A stretch of 64,000 nucleotides of DNA from Spizellomyces punctatus DAOM BR117 (lineage: Eukaryota; Chytridiomycota; Chytridiomycetes; Spizellomycetales; Spizellomycetaceae): assembly GCF_000182565.1 (NCBI RefSeq), contig NW_015971539.1, forward strand, positions 1,545,219 through 1,609,218. Direction: 5' to 3'. Under the pieces are notes generated by a model. That model was not told where the DNA came from. It searched no databases and saw only the letters and a program-made list of their open reading frames with translations. The position numbers and the translations under genes were made by a program. Shown here one piece after another: positions 45,821 through 56,145 of the stretch; within the stretch, counting starts at the first letter, position 1; every line of letters begins with the position of its first letter.

Positions 45821-47198
45821 ATGATTCCAAAGTCTAAAGGAAAAAGATCACGCCCAATACCCACCTGGACCTCCCAAGATAATCCAGCCATTGCAGAGCT
45901 CTTGGCGGCGTACTCCTTCCCACCAAAGCAAAAACTATCGTTATCGCCTTCCCTGCTGCGTAGTCGCACATTTCCTTCATCTCCAGCTAGCTCTTCTCCA
46001 CTTGTCCAGGCCGATATCGCAGTACAGCCTAGTACTCCAATAAGAAGCAATAAGTCAGTGCTTCAAGCATGCGTTGCTATTAGAGATCTACTACCAACAA
46101 CCGTGCCACCTCTGGTTCTTGTTGATCAGCTGTATGCGCAACTGGGGAACGCTAATGTAGATCGCGAGCTGGTATGTACGCAGATTGGCCGAGTTACTAG
46201 CTTTTCTTCCTTGTCACGACTTCCCTCTGACCAGTAGGAACATGTCTTGCTTTCATTGCCATAGGCCCGTTTGTGTCGTCTTGGTGCCGTACGCAAATTC
46301 AAAGTTGGTGCAATTGGAGAGTTTTGCATCATGCTCAGCTGTGATTATGCGGATCAAATACGTGAAGTTGCCACCATGCAACATGGCGGGATCACCGCAA
46401 CAGAGGACACGGATAGCCGCTCTCGGAAGAGGCGTCCAGTAGGCGAAACTGAACCAGAGGGTGATAATGCGCCCCCAACAGAGAGGCACGAAAGTGAAAG
46501 TAATCTGTATGGTGCGTTAGTCCTAGCTTAAGATGCTGAGTTTTCTGTTAGAGGAGACGTCTAATACCAAGTTGCAGAGCGTTATATTCAATACGTCACC
46601 AAAGGGCACTATGAGACAGTACACGTGTCGAAAGCAGACCTGCAGCGTGAACTAGTTGCGTCAGACGATGAGATCAGGTGATTCATCTACGTCTGTGTGG
46701 GCGAGAATGCGGAAGGCGGTTTTCTAACGATGTGGTCATTCCAGCACGCTATTTTCTGCTGGATTTCTCACGCTTAAAGATGTGGACGATTACTGGATAT
46801 CCGTCCGGAACGCAGGGCTATATTGGACAAATTTTATAAAAGGCCGTCAGGAGTTACTCCAAGCATTCAAAAGAAGGAGGTACAATGAAATCCTGGAAAA
46901 GGTAGGAAAGAGGTGTGCCGTTGAGCATGAGGGTTTTTGGTATGCTCACTGGGCTTATGCTTCCCAACGATCTAGGAAATAGAAGAAAGACCATTAAGAT
47001 CATGTGTCCTACCTCCGAAGGTCATCCTGTTAGAGTTGCTAGGGAAAGGGCTCGTTGAAAGGTATGACATTGTTACAGGGTTTTGGAAATTAGATATGTT
47101 CCTGAATATAGATGACCAATTCAAACAGCTTCGATACACCCACGGGTCGTATGATACGCCTGAGGAAGAAGGCAGATGCCAGAGATGTCAAATGGTGA
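45821..47198 (+). CDS. STK19: STK19 homologue (winged-helix DNA-binding protein)
   Basis: Despite its name, STK19 is now understood as a winged-helix DNA-binding protein acting in transcription-coupled DNA repair. An N-terminal nuclear, Ser/Pro-rich region (MIPKSKGKRSRPIPTWTSQD) leads to the first winged helix: LLPTTVPPLVLVDQLYAQLG, then LCRLGAVRKFKVGAIGEFCI and MLSCDYADQI. An acidic/basic insert follows (SRSRKRRPVGETEPEGD). Later exons read YIQYVTKGHYETVHVSKADL, FSAGFLTLKDVDDYWISVRN, LYWTNFIKGRQELLQAFKRR and LLGKGLVER. A last exon gives FDTPTGRMIRLRKKADARDV and stop at 47196-47198. No kinase motifs are present. Confidence 0.82.
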
Positions 47199-47476
47199 TG
47201 ACTTCCACCCCAGTTCTTTGCAGCCCGCCATCATGGTGCCGGCCCTTCGAGACCGCTTTCACGCCAGCGAACTTATGGAAGCGCATGCGGAGGAAATCTG
47301 TTCATCTTGATGAAGGACGGAGCAAAGTGCATCTCGAAGATGTGACGGTACTCACCACCTTTTGCGGCAGACGTACTCTGTTGGCCTTGCACCAGCAATG
47401 AAACGACTCACCATCACGTCATTTTCTATACTCGGCGGCCTCCTGCTCCTGCAAGTTCACTTGTTTTCTAAATGGC

Positions 47477-47612
47477 CTAATTGGGGTGATTGAAAAGGTT
47501 CTTGCCAGCGATGGCGAGCTGATCCTCTTGCACTAATGATTCCAAAGTTTCACCGGTCCTCTTGAGTAACTTTCTAAGCCATGGCGCAAGAGATCTGATC
47601 GGCGGCCGGGCT
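47477..47612 (-). other. Possible terminal exon of an unrecognised minus-strand gene
   Basis: An open frame ends at a stop at 47477-47479 and reads LKQLARPPIRSLAPWLRKLL, then KRTGETLESLVQEDQLAIAG. Composition looks protein-like and helical, and acceptor-like AAAG and CTAG sequences precede it. No start or upstream exon could be placed with confidence. It could be a gene relic. Confidence 0.2.
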
Positions 47613-48405
47613 AGTTGCTTCAGCTTTGTTCGGGGATGAGCCGATGGCACGGTCACCGAAGTTGATGGATGTCACCGATAGCTTTGAAATGTCGAAAGCG
47701 ACGGGCTGACTTGCAAATCAAGAAAAGATGTGCACCCATCGCTCGAATTTTTGCCTTGCAGACTTGGGGCAGAGAGGTGAACACTTAGCTTGCGATAGTA
47801 TTACGGTAGATCGTAGCGGGATTCATATTAGTGATAGATCCGGATGCTGTTCGAATGAATATAATGCAGCATGTCTATTGTTTTAATAAGACGTCAGCTA
47901 AATCATGAGGTGCTTCGGCCTTGCCTTCCAACCTTCCAACCTCCACATGGCGATAGACTGCTTCTTAGACTGTTGTCCACGTAGAAACCGAGCCAAGCCA
48001 TCCACTACATCCGACGTAATCTATTGGTGCAGTTCCATTCTTCTTCGCCTGAACCACACCCTATCGTGGCGAACTAGATGGTCTTTAATCAACTAAGTAG
48101 AAAACTGCTACATTTCTATTCGTGATCTGCAATGAGGCCTGGGTTCCAAGCAGTAAAAGCGGCTCTTTCGCGGCAAGAATTGGGGAGTAAAGGTATGCAA
48201 AGCATAGAATGTTAGCAATTGCCGTAAAAGTATTGTAAACTATTGCTGTTGCGCATTCTATCCCGCAACCATTGATCATTGATAGTGTAGAGGTGACAGA
48301 AACTGGCACTAGCTACTACACCAGGGAATAAACCAGCGACAACTGGTTCGGAAAACCTAACTAACTACTACTAGGCAATTATACACGCAATACGTAACGG
48401 TTGTC

Positions 48406-48731
48406 CTAACCGGATAATTGCCCACCACCACACGCGGTCCCTACTAGGCCTTGATCTGGAACTCTTGATGGCATTGAAGCCAGAGTCTTCGCAACATTGG
48501 GGAGACTCGCAAGCTGGAGGATGTTCAGTGACAAGGCTTGGAGACTAAAAACTGCATGTCAGAAGATGACCCGATGACAAGAAATGCCATTGATACATAC
48601 CAACCAAGCTCAACTAATGTGGCAGCATAATAGTAGGTTTTGTTATCGGATCCGATTGGTTGCCACTGGTTCTGATCACGGTTGCTGTCGGGCGGTCGAG
48701 GTCCTCGGCACCACCACATCGGCGTTCTCAT
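48406..48731 (-). CDS. Possible small two-exon protein, unrecognised
   Basis: The start at 48731 (MRTPMWWCRGPRPPDSNRDQ) continues QWQPIGSDNKTYYYAATLVE. A GTTGGT...GCAG intron of about 50 nt then joins to FSLQALSLNILQLASLPNVA, and the frame stops at 48406-48408. About 90 codons. No known domain; possibly membrane-associated in its second half. The splice site is weak and no homologue comes to mind, so this may be chance. Confidence 0.25.
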
Positions 48732-49250
48732 GATTGATGAGAGTTGGGCAGATGCTTGTGAGTCGAGGATGGGTAAAGAGGAAAGAGGGAAGAGACAGCT
48801 AAGGCCGCCCTTTTATAGACCTTCCACATGCGCCTCACCGCAATTTAAAAAAAAAAACATTACATGCATGCCACACCGCAGTTTGGAGAACATTAGCATC
48901 CATGCCTCCTCACCGCTTTGAGCAATAGATGGGGGTTCTGATTATGCGATATGATTAACCGGATTAATCCGGATAATAATGGGTCCTAGTGCCATTTTCA
49001 ATCACCTCCACACTATGTATGAGATAATGATCAATGATCTTGATCTGTCTCTCCCAGTAAGGCACTGTTACAACAAGATTAGGACTAGATCCAACTTGAT
49101 GTAGTAGAAAATATGATTAGTGAACCATGGCTTGGTTTATGTATGAAAGCTGATATTGCTTCATATATTATTGACAATGCAGCAGATGTAGAGTTCATGT
49201 ACATGATATGGTATAACAAGCTCATCATAAGGGAGCGCAGTACCTCTTCG

Positions 49251-52200
49251 TTATCGCACAATACTCAAGGGCCTAGGTGTAGCGGCTCGACGTATTCGTC
49301 TACTTTCCCTTTTTCGCATTTGATCCCGAGGACCGCTCAGAAATACTTCATATATCTGAACCTCGGTCGCACGCCGATCTATCTCTGGTAATGGCCTTGG
49401 AGAATCGAGCACAACATGGACTCCCGGTATCCATGATTTTAACATGTCTCTGGCGACGATGGTCACCTCAGGGCACCCAGTGAAGTCGACTGATTTCAGT
49501 CGTGGTGCTGACTCGCCAAGATATGATGCTACCCTATTGGTGATTCCTCTACAGAATCGCAGGGAGATATACTGCAAGTTCGAGATATTTTCGGTGAGGG
49601 ACTTGATTGCATCATCCGTAAGATGTTCACAATGTGAAAAATCGAGGTGCTCAAGGCGCTGGCTTCCCATGCGCAGCTCCCGGAGACCGTGATTCGTAAG
49701 ACGTTTGCAGAAGCTGAGAATCAAGGTAGTGAGATCGAAGCTGGTAGACCCAATCCACTTCAAACAACGATCAGTAAGTTTTTCGCAATCAGAGAGGTCA
49801 AGATAGCGGATATGCCTAGAAGGTAATGGTGCAGTCCTAGTTAGTCAGGCAAGACCATGGTTAGCATGAAAAAGTTCGGGGTAAGTACCTGCAGTATCGG
49901 ACTACATGAAACATAGTCAAATCAGTCATCTTTGTGCATCTCCGTAGTTGCAGGTGAGTAATTTCACTGGTCCCCGACAGTATCTTTTCCAGCTGCTCGT
50001 CCCCAAAAGACCTGCAGTAGCTCAAGTCCAATCTTTTCAACTTGGACCATTTGTGACGTGCAAACCCCGAGCCCTTTAGTTGTCCACAGTAACTGAGATC
50101 GGCCTCAACAACTCGAGTAAGGTTCCGGGTAAGATAGCCCAGGCCTTTGTCAGTGAATCTCCAAGAATTAGACAATGAAAGGTAGTAGATGTTCGGACAC
50201 AGTGCCGCCAGAGTTTCCAGATCCCGATCTGTAACCCTCCAGCACGTCTCGAGACAAAGCCCAGTGAGATGATCCCCTGTGAGCTCCCAAAAGCTGGTAA
50301 GAGTTTTATGGGTGATTGTTGAAAAAACTGGGGAAAAGTCCAAGGTAGTCCATTGGATTGGACGACGTAGAAGCTCATTCCACCGCTTGCACATTAGACG
50401 CATTTTGAGTCGCTCTAATGGGTTCAGGCATGAAAAGATTATGCGCAATGCCCGTTCCTCCAAATCAGCGATACTTTGCACTTCCGTGGTACTGAGAGAG
50501 CATTGAACTATAGTTGAGGCTCCGCTAATATAGCTGGCGTCGCTTCCCCTTCGACTTGACGGCCCTTCAGGAGCGACTTTTGCTCCACGTTCCCTGCGTT
50601 TGGATGAGCTCGACTTTAACCCTTGAAAAAGCTTGGTAATCCAGCGACGGCCCTAAGTAATAGCATTCCGTTAACCACTTGATGAATGACTCTGGTAGAG
50701 AATCGCGCACATCTTCGCCTCACCGTCTTGGGGACATCATTTGTCTTTTCATGCCCTGAAGGTACGTTTCCTTGTTCTTCAATCAAAAGGGATTGGTCTG
50801 CTTGTCCTGGAGGACACGATTCGTTTTCGTTTGTTACTGGCAGGCTCTCATTCGCAACCTTCGATCCACGTCTGAGAAATCTCCGGACTCCTCTTAGCTG
50901 CTGCGGTTGAGACTCGTCCCTGTCGCTTGCTCTCGCTTTCGTTTTAGCCTTTTCTTTTATGTCAGCCTTGACTGAATCGACAGCGGTATCCCATATTTCT
51001 CTCGCCTTCTTCTGAATGGTATCTGTGTCTACATCGGCATGTAGAGCGCCTTCTGTGGATAGTTTCCGCTGTTCTATCAGGCGAAACCGTTTGTCGGCTT
51101 CCAAGACAATGTTCTGATAACTCTCCGGATATTGTTGGAACACCTTTTGCAGGGCCTCGGCTGTCAAAATCATCATACCACACGACTTGGATGCAACACG
51201 CACGGAAGCGGTTCGAGGAATGCCTCGAAGCAATCCTATTTCGCCAAAGAAACCACCCTCCTTGACAGAATCATAGACTGTTGATCCGTCTTCCGAGATA
51301 ATTTGCACCTTCCCATGCACGATAAAGAACATCTCGGCCGACATTTCGCCCTTATGAACGATCAGTTCCCCAGCTTTCCGTGCGCAGACAGATGTCGTAA
51401 GTGCCACTGTGCGCAAAAATCCGTTCTCGCAGTTTTGAAAAATCGGAACCTGAACAAAATACTGTGAGGCTCAGCTGTGATGTTGGATTTCGTTGTTTCT
51501 ACATACCTTTTTCAACCGTGCTGCCGTTGCGTCAATATCGTACGCCTCAGGCAGTGATGATTCCGATAGTTGATTAACTGCTCTTGTCCTCTTCTGAAAC
51601 AGTCGGTAGTTCTCTTCTGCTCGTGCTTGCATAGCATCTCTCAGCGTAGGATGTTGCCCAAGTACGTGGGTGAGGGCATCCTTCGACAGTTCGTACAGAG
51701 TCGTCTGTGACTTTGAACGGACCGTGGCCGTCCGGTTGATTTCGTAAAAAAGGGCCACTTCGCCAAAGAATGCGTTTGCACCCATTTCAGCATATATGCT
51801 TTTACCATCCTCAGATACAACCTGTACAGTTCCATCCATCACAAAAAACATGCTCCGGGCGACCTCATCCTTACGAATGATTACACTTCCCGGTGGATAT
51901 ACATGAAGCTTCAGGACCAGCACTAATTCGTGAAAGAAGGCGAGAGATCCATCCTTGAAGAGCGGGACCTAAGACAATTGCACTCTTGTCAGAATAGTTT
52001 CTGCTTTTCCTAATGTGACTGCCAGCAGCGTCACCTACGTTTTTCAACCGCTCTCTGACAACTTCCAGCTCCAACTGCATCGCTTGCCGCTTATTTAGCT
52101 TGCTTTTCTCCCTCTCTTCATTGAACTTGAATCTCAGCGTCGCTTCTTCTTGAATTTTCTGGTTAACTTCCGGATACTGCTTCAATAACGTGTCCAGATC

Positions 52201-53454
52201 GTTCTTGGCCAGTTTGAAAACCGCCATTTGATTCGATGTACATCGAACGGACGCAGTTCTTCTCACATCAAAGAATATGCCAACCTCGCCGAAGAAAGAG
52301 CCGGGATGAAATTCAGCAAAAGTTTGGCCATCCTCTTCGCTAAACACTTCCGCCGTGCCTCGAACGACAAAGTACATCTCACGAGCAATGTCATCCTTTC
52401 GAATAATGCGATCTCCGTGCCGATATTGAAGTGGGCACAAGCTTAGAGCTAGCATGTGAAGAAATCCCACCTCACAATTCCGGAAGGCAGGGATCTATAT
52501 AACAAATGTGTCAAAGCGAGCGTAGATGCAATTCCCATTTTTCCTTATCATTGGCATATTACACACTTTCTTCAAATCATTCTGGGTCATTCCTAACTTG
52601 AGCTCTTCACCAAACTCCACTAGCATGGAAGATTCCCGCTGTTTCATGTACGAAGCAAATCGCTCTTCCGCAATATATCGGATTGAGGTGGCCACCTCAG
52701 GATGCCGTTGAATCGCCATCTTCAGGGATTCCCTGGTGAGAGTAAGCACTACGCATCGCCCCCTTGCTCTGCATGATGCGGTTCTGTTGAGGGAATTGAT
52801 CAGCAAACGGCATCTACATCTAGCAACCGCGCTGACTATACCGTGGAACGGAAAATAGGACTCCAATCTCGCCAAAAAACGATTTTTCTGTCATTACATT
52901 GATGACAGTTTCACCTAAGCGACACAAAAAGCTGCTTTTAGCTTCATGGAATCCGTCTTTTTGTCCTGCCCCCCCATACTTGCCCCATGTCAGCCCAACA
53001 GCCACGACTCACCATCCTCAGATACAACCTCAATATCCCCTCTGAATACAAAAAACAAAGCTCGCCCAACCTCGCCTTGCCGAATTACATATGAATTGTC
53101 ATAATATACACGAGTCTGCATCGAATTGGCCAACGTCATCAAGAAATCCTCGTCATGTAGATCCTTGAACAGAATATGTTCGTCGAGGAATTTGCAGATT
53201 GAGAGATCCATTGACGACACACTTTGCAAAGGACTAGATTCCTTTGATTGGGATCTTGGGAGAGTACCACATTCTCTCTGTTCTGCATGGTGGTGTAGGA
53301 TTGACACATTGGGAGAAGATCGACAACCACTCATGACCACCGGATTCAGTGCGTATGGAGACAGGCTGGTGTGGAGTGAGAGTACTTCCGCATGGATTTG
53401 CTTTTGAATACGGGCATGTGGTTCATGGCCTTTCCTTAACCCTGGGGTTTTCAT
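49251..53454 (-). CDS. Four cyclic-nucleotide-binding domains fused to F-box and leucine-rich repeats
   Basis: One long multi-exon gene. After a disordered N terminus (MKTPGLRKGHEPHARIQKQI, start 53454) come four CNB domains, each with a phosphate-binding-cassette-like motif: FFGEIGVLFSVPRTAS (about 52780-52890), FFGEVGIFFDVRRTASVR (about 52270), FFGEVALFYEINRTATVR (about 51740) and FFGEIGLLRGIPRTASVR (about 51220). The Arg-Thr pair resembles HCN/CNG channels. A basic linker, spliced from SGHEKTNDVPKT to GRRWITKLFQGL, leads to an F-box (LEERALRIIFSCLNPLERLK, MCKRWNELLRRP; about 50370-50460). About eight Cys-containing LRRs follow (e.g. LKRLDLSYCRSF, IRYLDLSDCEKLTD, LEHLDFSHCEHLTD). F-boxes bind SKP1 in SCF ligases; LRRs usually choose substrates. 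No membrane segment is seen, so it is probably soluble. Joins across introns at about 50655-50725 and 49830-49905 are in frame, arguing for one protein. Confidence 0.8.
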
Positions 53455-53587
53455 ATGCGAGTGGCCAAGACAATTTATGGTCGGCCGTGGCGCGGCATCG
53501 CTTGGTAAGCAGAGAAACGCGCTGACAGACCTATCGAGGATCCACAACAGACCTTTTGGCAAGACTGTTAACGCACAAACCGCCAAA
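53455..53587. promoter_or_regulatory. Compact divergent promoter of the CNB-F-box gene and SCAR/WAVE
   Basis: Only about 133 bp separate the two start codons, so the promoters and leaders must overlap. An in-frame upstream ATG for the CNB gene (53586) would remove the gap altogether, which makes 53454 the more sensible start. No X-box is seen here. Confidence 0.5.
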
Positions 53588-55410
53588 ATGACACTGCCAA
53601 AGCGAGTATCATATCCGCCACCCCCAGTGCCTTCTAAACCTCATGTGCGGTTTGGAGATATCATCAAGGAAACGGCGTTACCTGATACGATTGTGCGGCA
53701 GGTGAGTCGTTCAGGCCATAGGTGGACCAATTCCGCTTTTGTATGGTGTTCTTTCAAAATATGCCTCATCAGAGTTAATGGAAAAATATTGAGCCATTTT
53801 GGATATCCTACCTTTGTATAGTTGCATATTGTCTTTTACTGACATGTTACTTCCTAGACGTCGCTCATGCAATTGACCCGGGTACTGGATCAACTCAGTA
53901 ATTTTTCTCTCTACGCAAATGAGATTGCATCGGGTAAGTCTCCCAATCTTTGTAGACGACCGTTATTGCTGATATCAAGTTTAACGGATCCTTCTCAAAG
54001 ACCTTGTCAAGTCATCAGTGTCGATTTCCGAAAGAGTCGAGGAAGTTCAGAAGCGTATTGATGCTTTAAAGAATGCATCACCAAATGTAGAGGAGAAGCT
54101 GGCAGTAGCCAATCTTGCAGAGTCTATGAATCATGAACGTATGCAAGCCATTTGATTGCTAGTTTGCGATATTTTAATCAATGATTCGGTGCATTAGGAT
54201 TTGACTGGAAATCCCAGCTAAAGCTTGGGAGCAATCTTTTTACAAAAGAAACCGAAGACCCCTCATTGCGGGCTGTTTACGAAACATGTAATGATGCACC
54301 AAACCTATCTCTTATGGATCCATTCAGGGCTGATGGCCAGCCTTGCATGAAAGTGAGCAAATGTTCCCAAATTGACACTTTTTCTTTTTTGAAATGCGGA
54401 GTGCTTACAATAATTGAACATAGTTTTATTCATATCCCGAATTCTTTGCGGAAGAATGGAAGATGCTGATGCAAAAGGAGTTTGATGAAGAACGGAAACG
54501 AAAAAAGGAGCGAAGAGAGCTAAAGAAGAAGGCAAAGGTGGGTGCTTACAAACATCTATTAAATCAAACAATGAAACTCCCAATAATGTGCGTGAAATCC
54601 TAGCTACAACGGCCTACAGCGGCCGGAAAGCTCCAAGTCCAAGAGCTGCAAATCAAGCGCTACAATTCTCAAGGGGAGCTGATCACAGAAGGCGGCGAAA
54701 GTGCCGATACATCCAATGCACCATTCCGAAGACTCAGCATTGGGTCTTCCGATAGTCCATATGGTTCAGGACGCGGTATGCCACCTGCTGTTCGATCGTG
54801 GAATAAGGCGGAAATCAGAACGTCCATTATGATGCGTCCAGCGCTTGCCTGGGAAGATCATGGACGACCGTCGCGGGGACACACTCAAGTTGAGCGCTCC
54901 AAAACTTCACGAACCAGAGTGAATACTCCGCCGCCACCTCCACCACCACCGCCTCCACCATTGGCATTTGCAGGAGCACCCTCCACCGTACCAGCATCTG
55001 GTGGTGCGCCTATTGCGGCAACTGGAGCATCAGCCTCCGCAGCAGCAGCAGGCAAACCTACACTGTCGCCAGCCTTGAGTAACATGAACTTTTTGAACGA
55101 GATTCGTAGCGGACAGGTTTGTTGAAGGATTCATATATTATGTCGATCACCCAGTACTGATCGCATGTACCTATGCCAGTTTACATTGAAGAAGGTGGAT
55201 GCCCCTGTCATGACAGCAGCTGAAAAGCGCTCGGCACGAGATCAAGCAAGCGATGTTGCAGCGATACTGATGCGGCGTGTGGCGATGGAGATGAGTGATA
55301 GCGAAGACGGTAACAGCCCCCTGTTGGTCATTGCATTTGGCTAATATCAGTGAGCTCACGATTTCCATATTGTTTCAGAGGACTCTGCGGACGATGATGA
55401 TTGGGATTGA
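53588..55410 (+). CDS. SCAR/WAVE actin-nucleation-promoting factor
   Basis: Activator of the Arp2/3 complex within the WAVE regulatory complex; drives pseudopod formation. The N-terminal WAVE-homology domain starts MTLPKRVSYPPPPVPSKPHV, then LMQLTRVLDQLSNFSLYANE and SVSISERVEEVQKRIDALKN, later DPSLRAVYETCNDAPNLSLM, PFRADGQPCMKFYSYPEFFA and EEWKMLMQKEFDEERKRKKE. A polyproline tract of 11 prolines at about 54930-54962 precedes an Ala-rich linker. The C-terminal VCA region has a WH2-like helix (MNFLNEIRSGQFTLKKV), a central segment, and an acidic end DEDSADDDDWD with the terminal Trp needed for Arp2/3. Stop is at 55408-55410, overlapped by AATAAA. Confidence 0.92.
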
Positions 55411-56145
55411 ATAAAGCAACGATAAAATAAAGATTACAAGGTTACATAGAGGCAGATACGTTAATGAGACTGGCTTATCAACAAGTATCAGTCCCTGGAG
55501 ATGGGTCTCTTTCATCAGAAGAGATTCAAAGTTCGCACTGCACTTCAAGTCGTTCCATCTACATGATCGAACTATCGTCGCCCTTGATGGCAACCCATCA
55601 TTTCAGTCAGAGACTGTCAAGGGTGATCAAAAGCGCCGCCTTCGTCGAGAAACTATCCTTTTTCAACTGTTGGTTTTATTCCTGTTATGACCTACCGCAT
55701 CCGCGAATAAAATAAGCGGAAATGCAACTGCCGCCTAACTCCACAGTCAGCTGTTTTCTAGCATTCCAGTCGGACGTAGGGAGTCCACATCACTGTGCAG
55801 TACTACATCCAAAATCATATCTATAACCGTCTCCGGCCGAACATTAGAATCCCACGATCCCACTTCCGAGAGCAAAATAGAGACGACGAATATCCGCGCC
55901 CCATTTTGGAATTTCGTGTAAAATCCCGTTCAGAGATCGCAGCTACTGGAAGAACGGCCAGCGGAGACAGCGACGGAATGCATTCGTATGTGGTTCTAAT
56001 GAATAGCCAGACTGTTATGATTGGAGCCGGCTAAAAATAGTAACGTCACGAACAGCCAGTTGCCTTCTGACCGCTTCCCGTCATTTTCAACGCCCAGAAC
56101 CCACTTTGCAAGGAACCTTCATAACCCAAGTTTACGTATTTCATC
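55411..56145. other. Intergenic, unresolved coding potential
   Basis: Several frames stay open on both strands without start codons. A plus-strand frame at about 55460-55690 includes SPWRWVSFIRRDSKFALHFK. A minus-strand frame at about 55750-55880 includes RPETVIDMILDVVLHSDVDS. They cannot both be real, and I could not build a complete gene on either strand. Confidence 0.3.

Larger units (their letters stand above)
47199..49250. other. Gene-poor, AT-richer stretch of about 2 kb
   Basis: The longest stretch without a recognised gene. It holds a possible exon on the minus strand at 47477-47612 and a possible two-exon gene at 48406-48731. A plus-strand frame starting at about 47174 overlaps the STK19 3' end (MPEMSNGDDFHPSSLQPAIM, 44 codons). 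No transposase, reverse transcriptase or terminal repeats were seen. Confidence 0.4.

Noticed and set aside
49251-50481. F-box/LRR protein as a separate gene
   Set aside because: The frame has no ATG at the F-box end; it continues upstream through a basic linker and an in-frame intron into the CNB exons.
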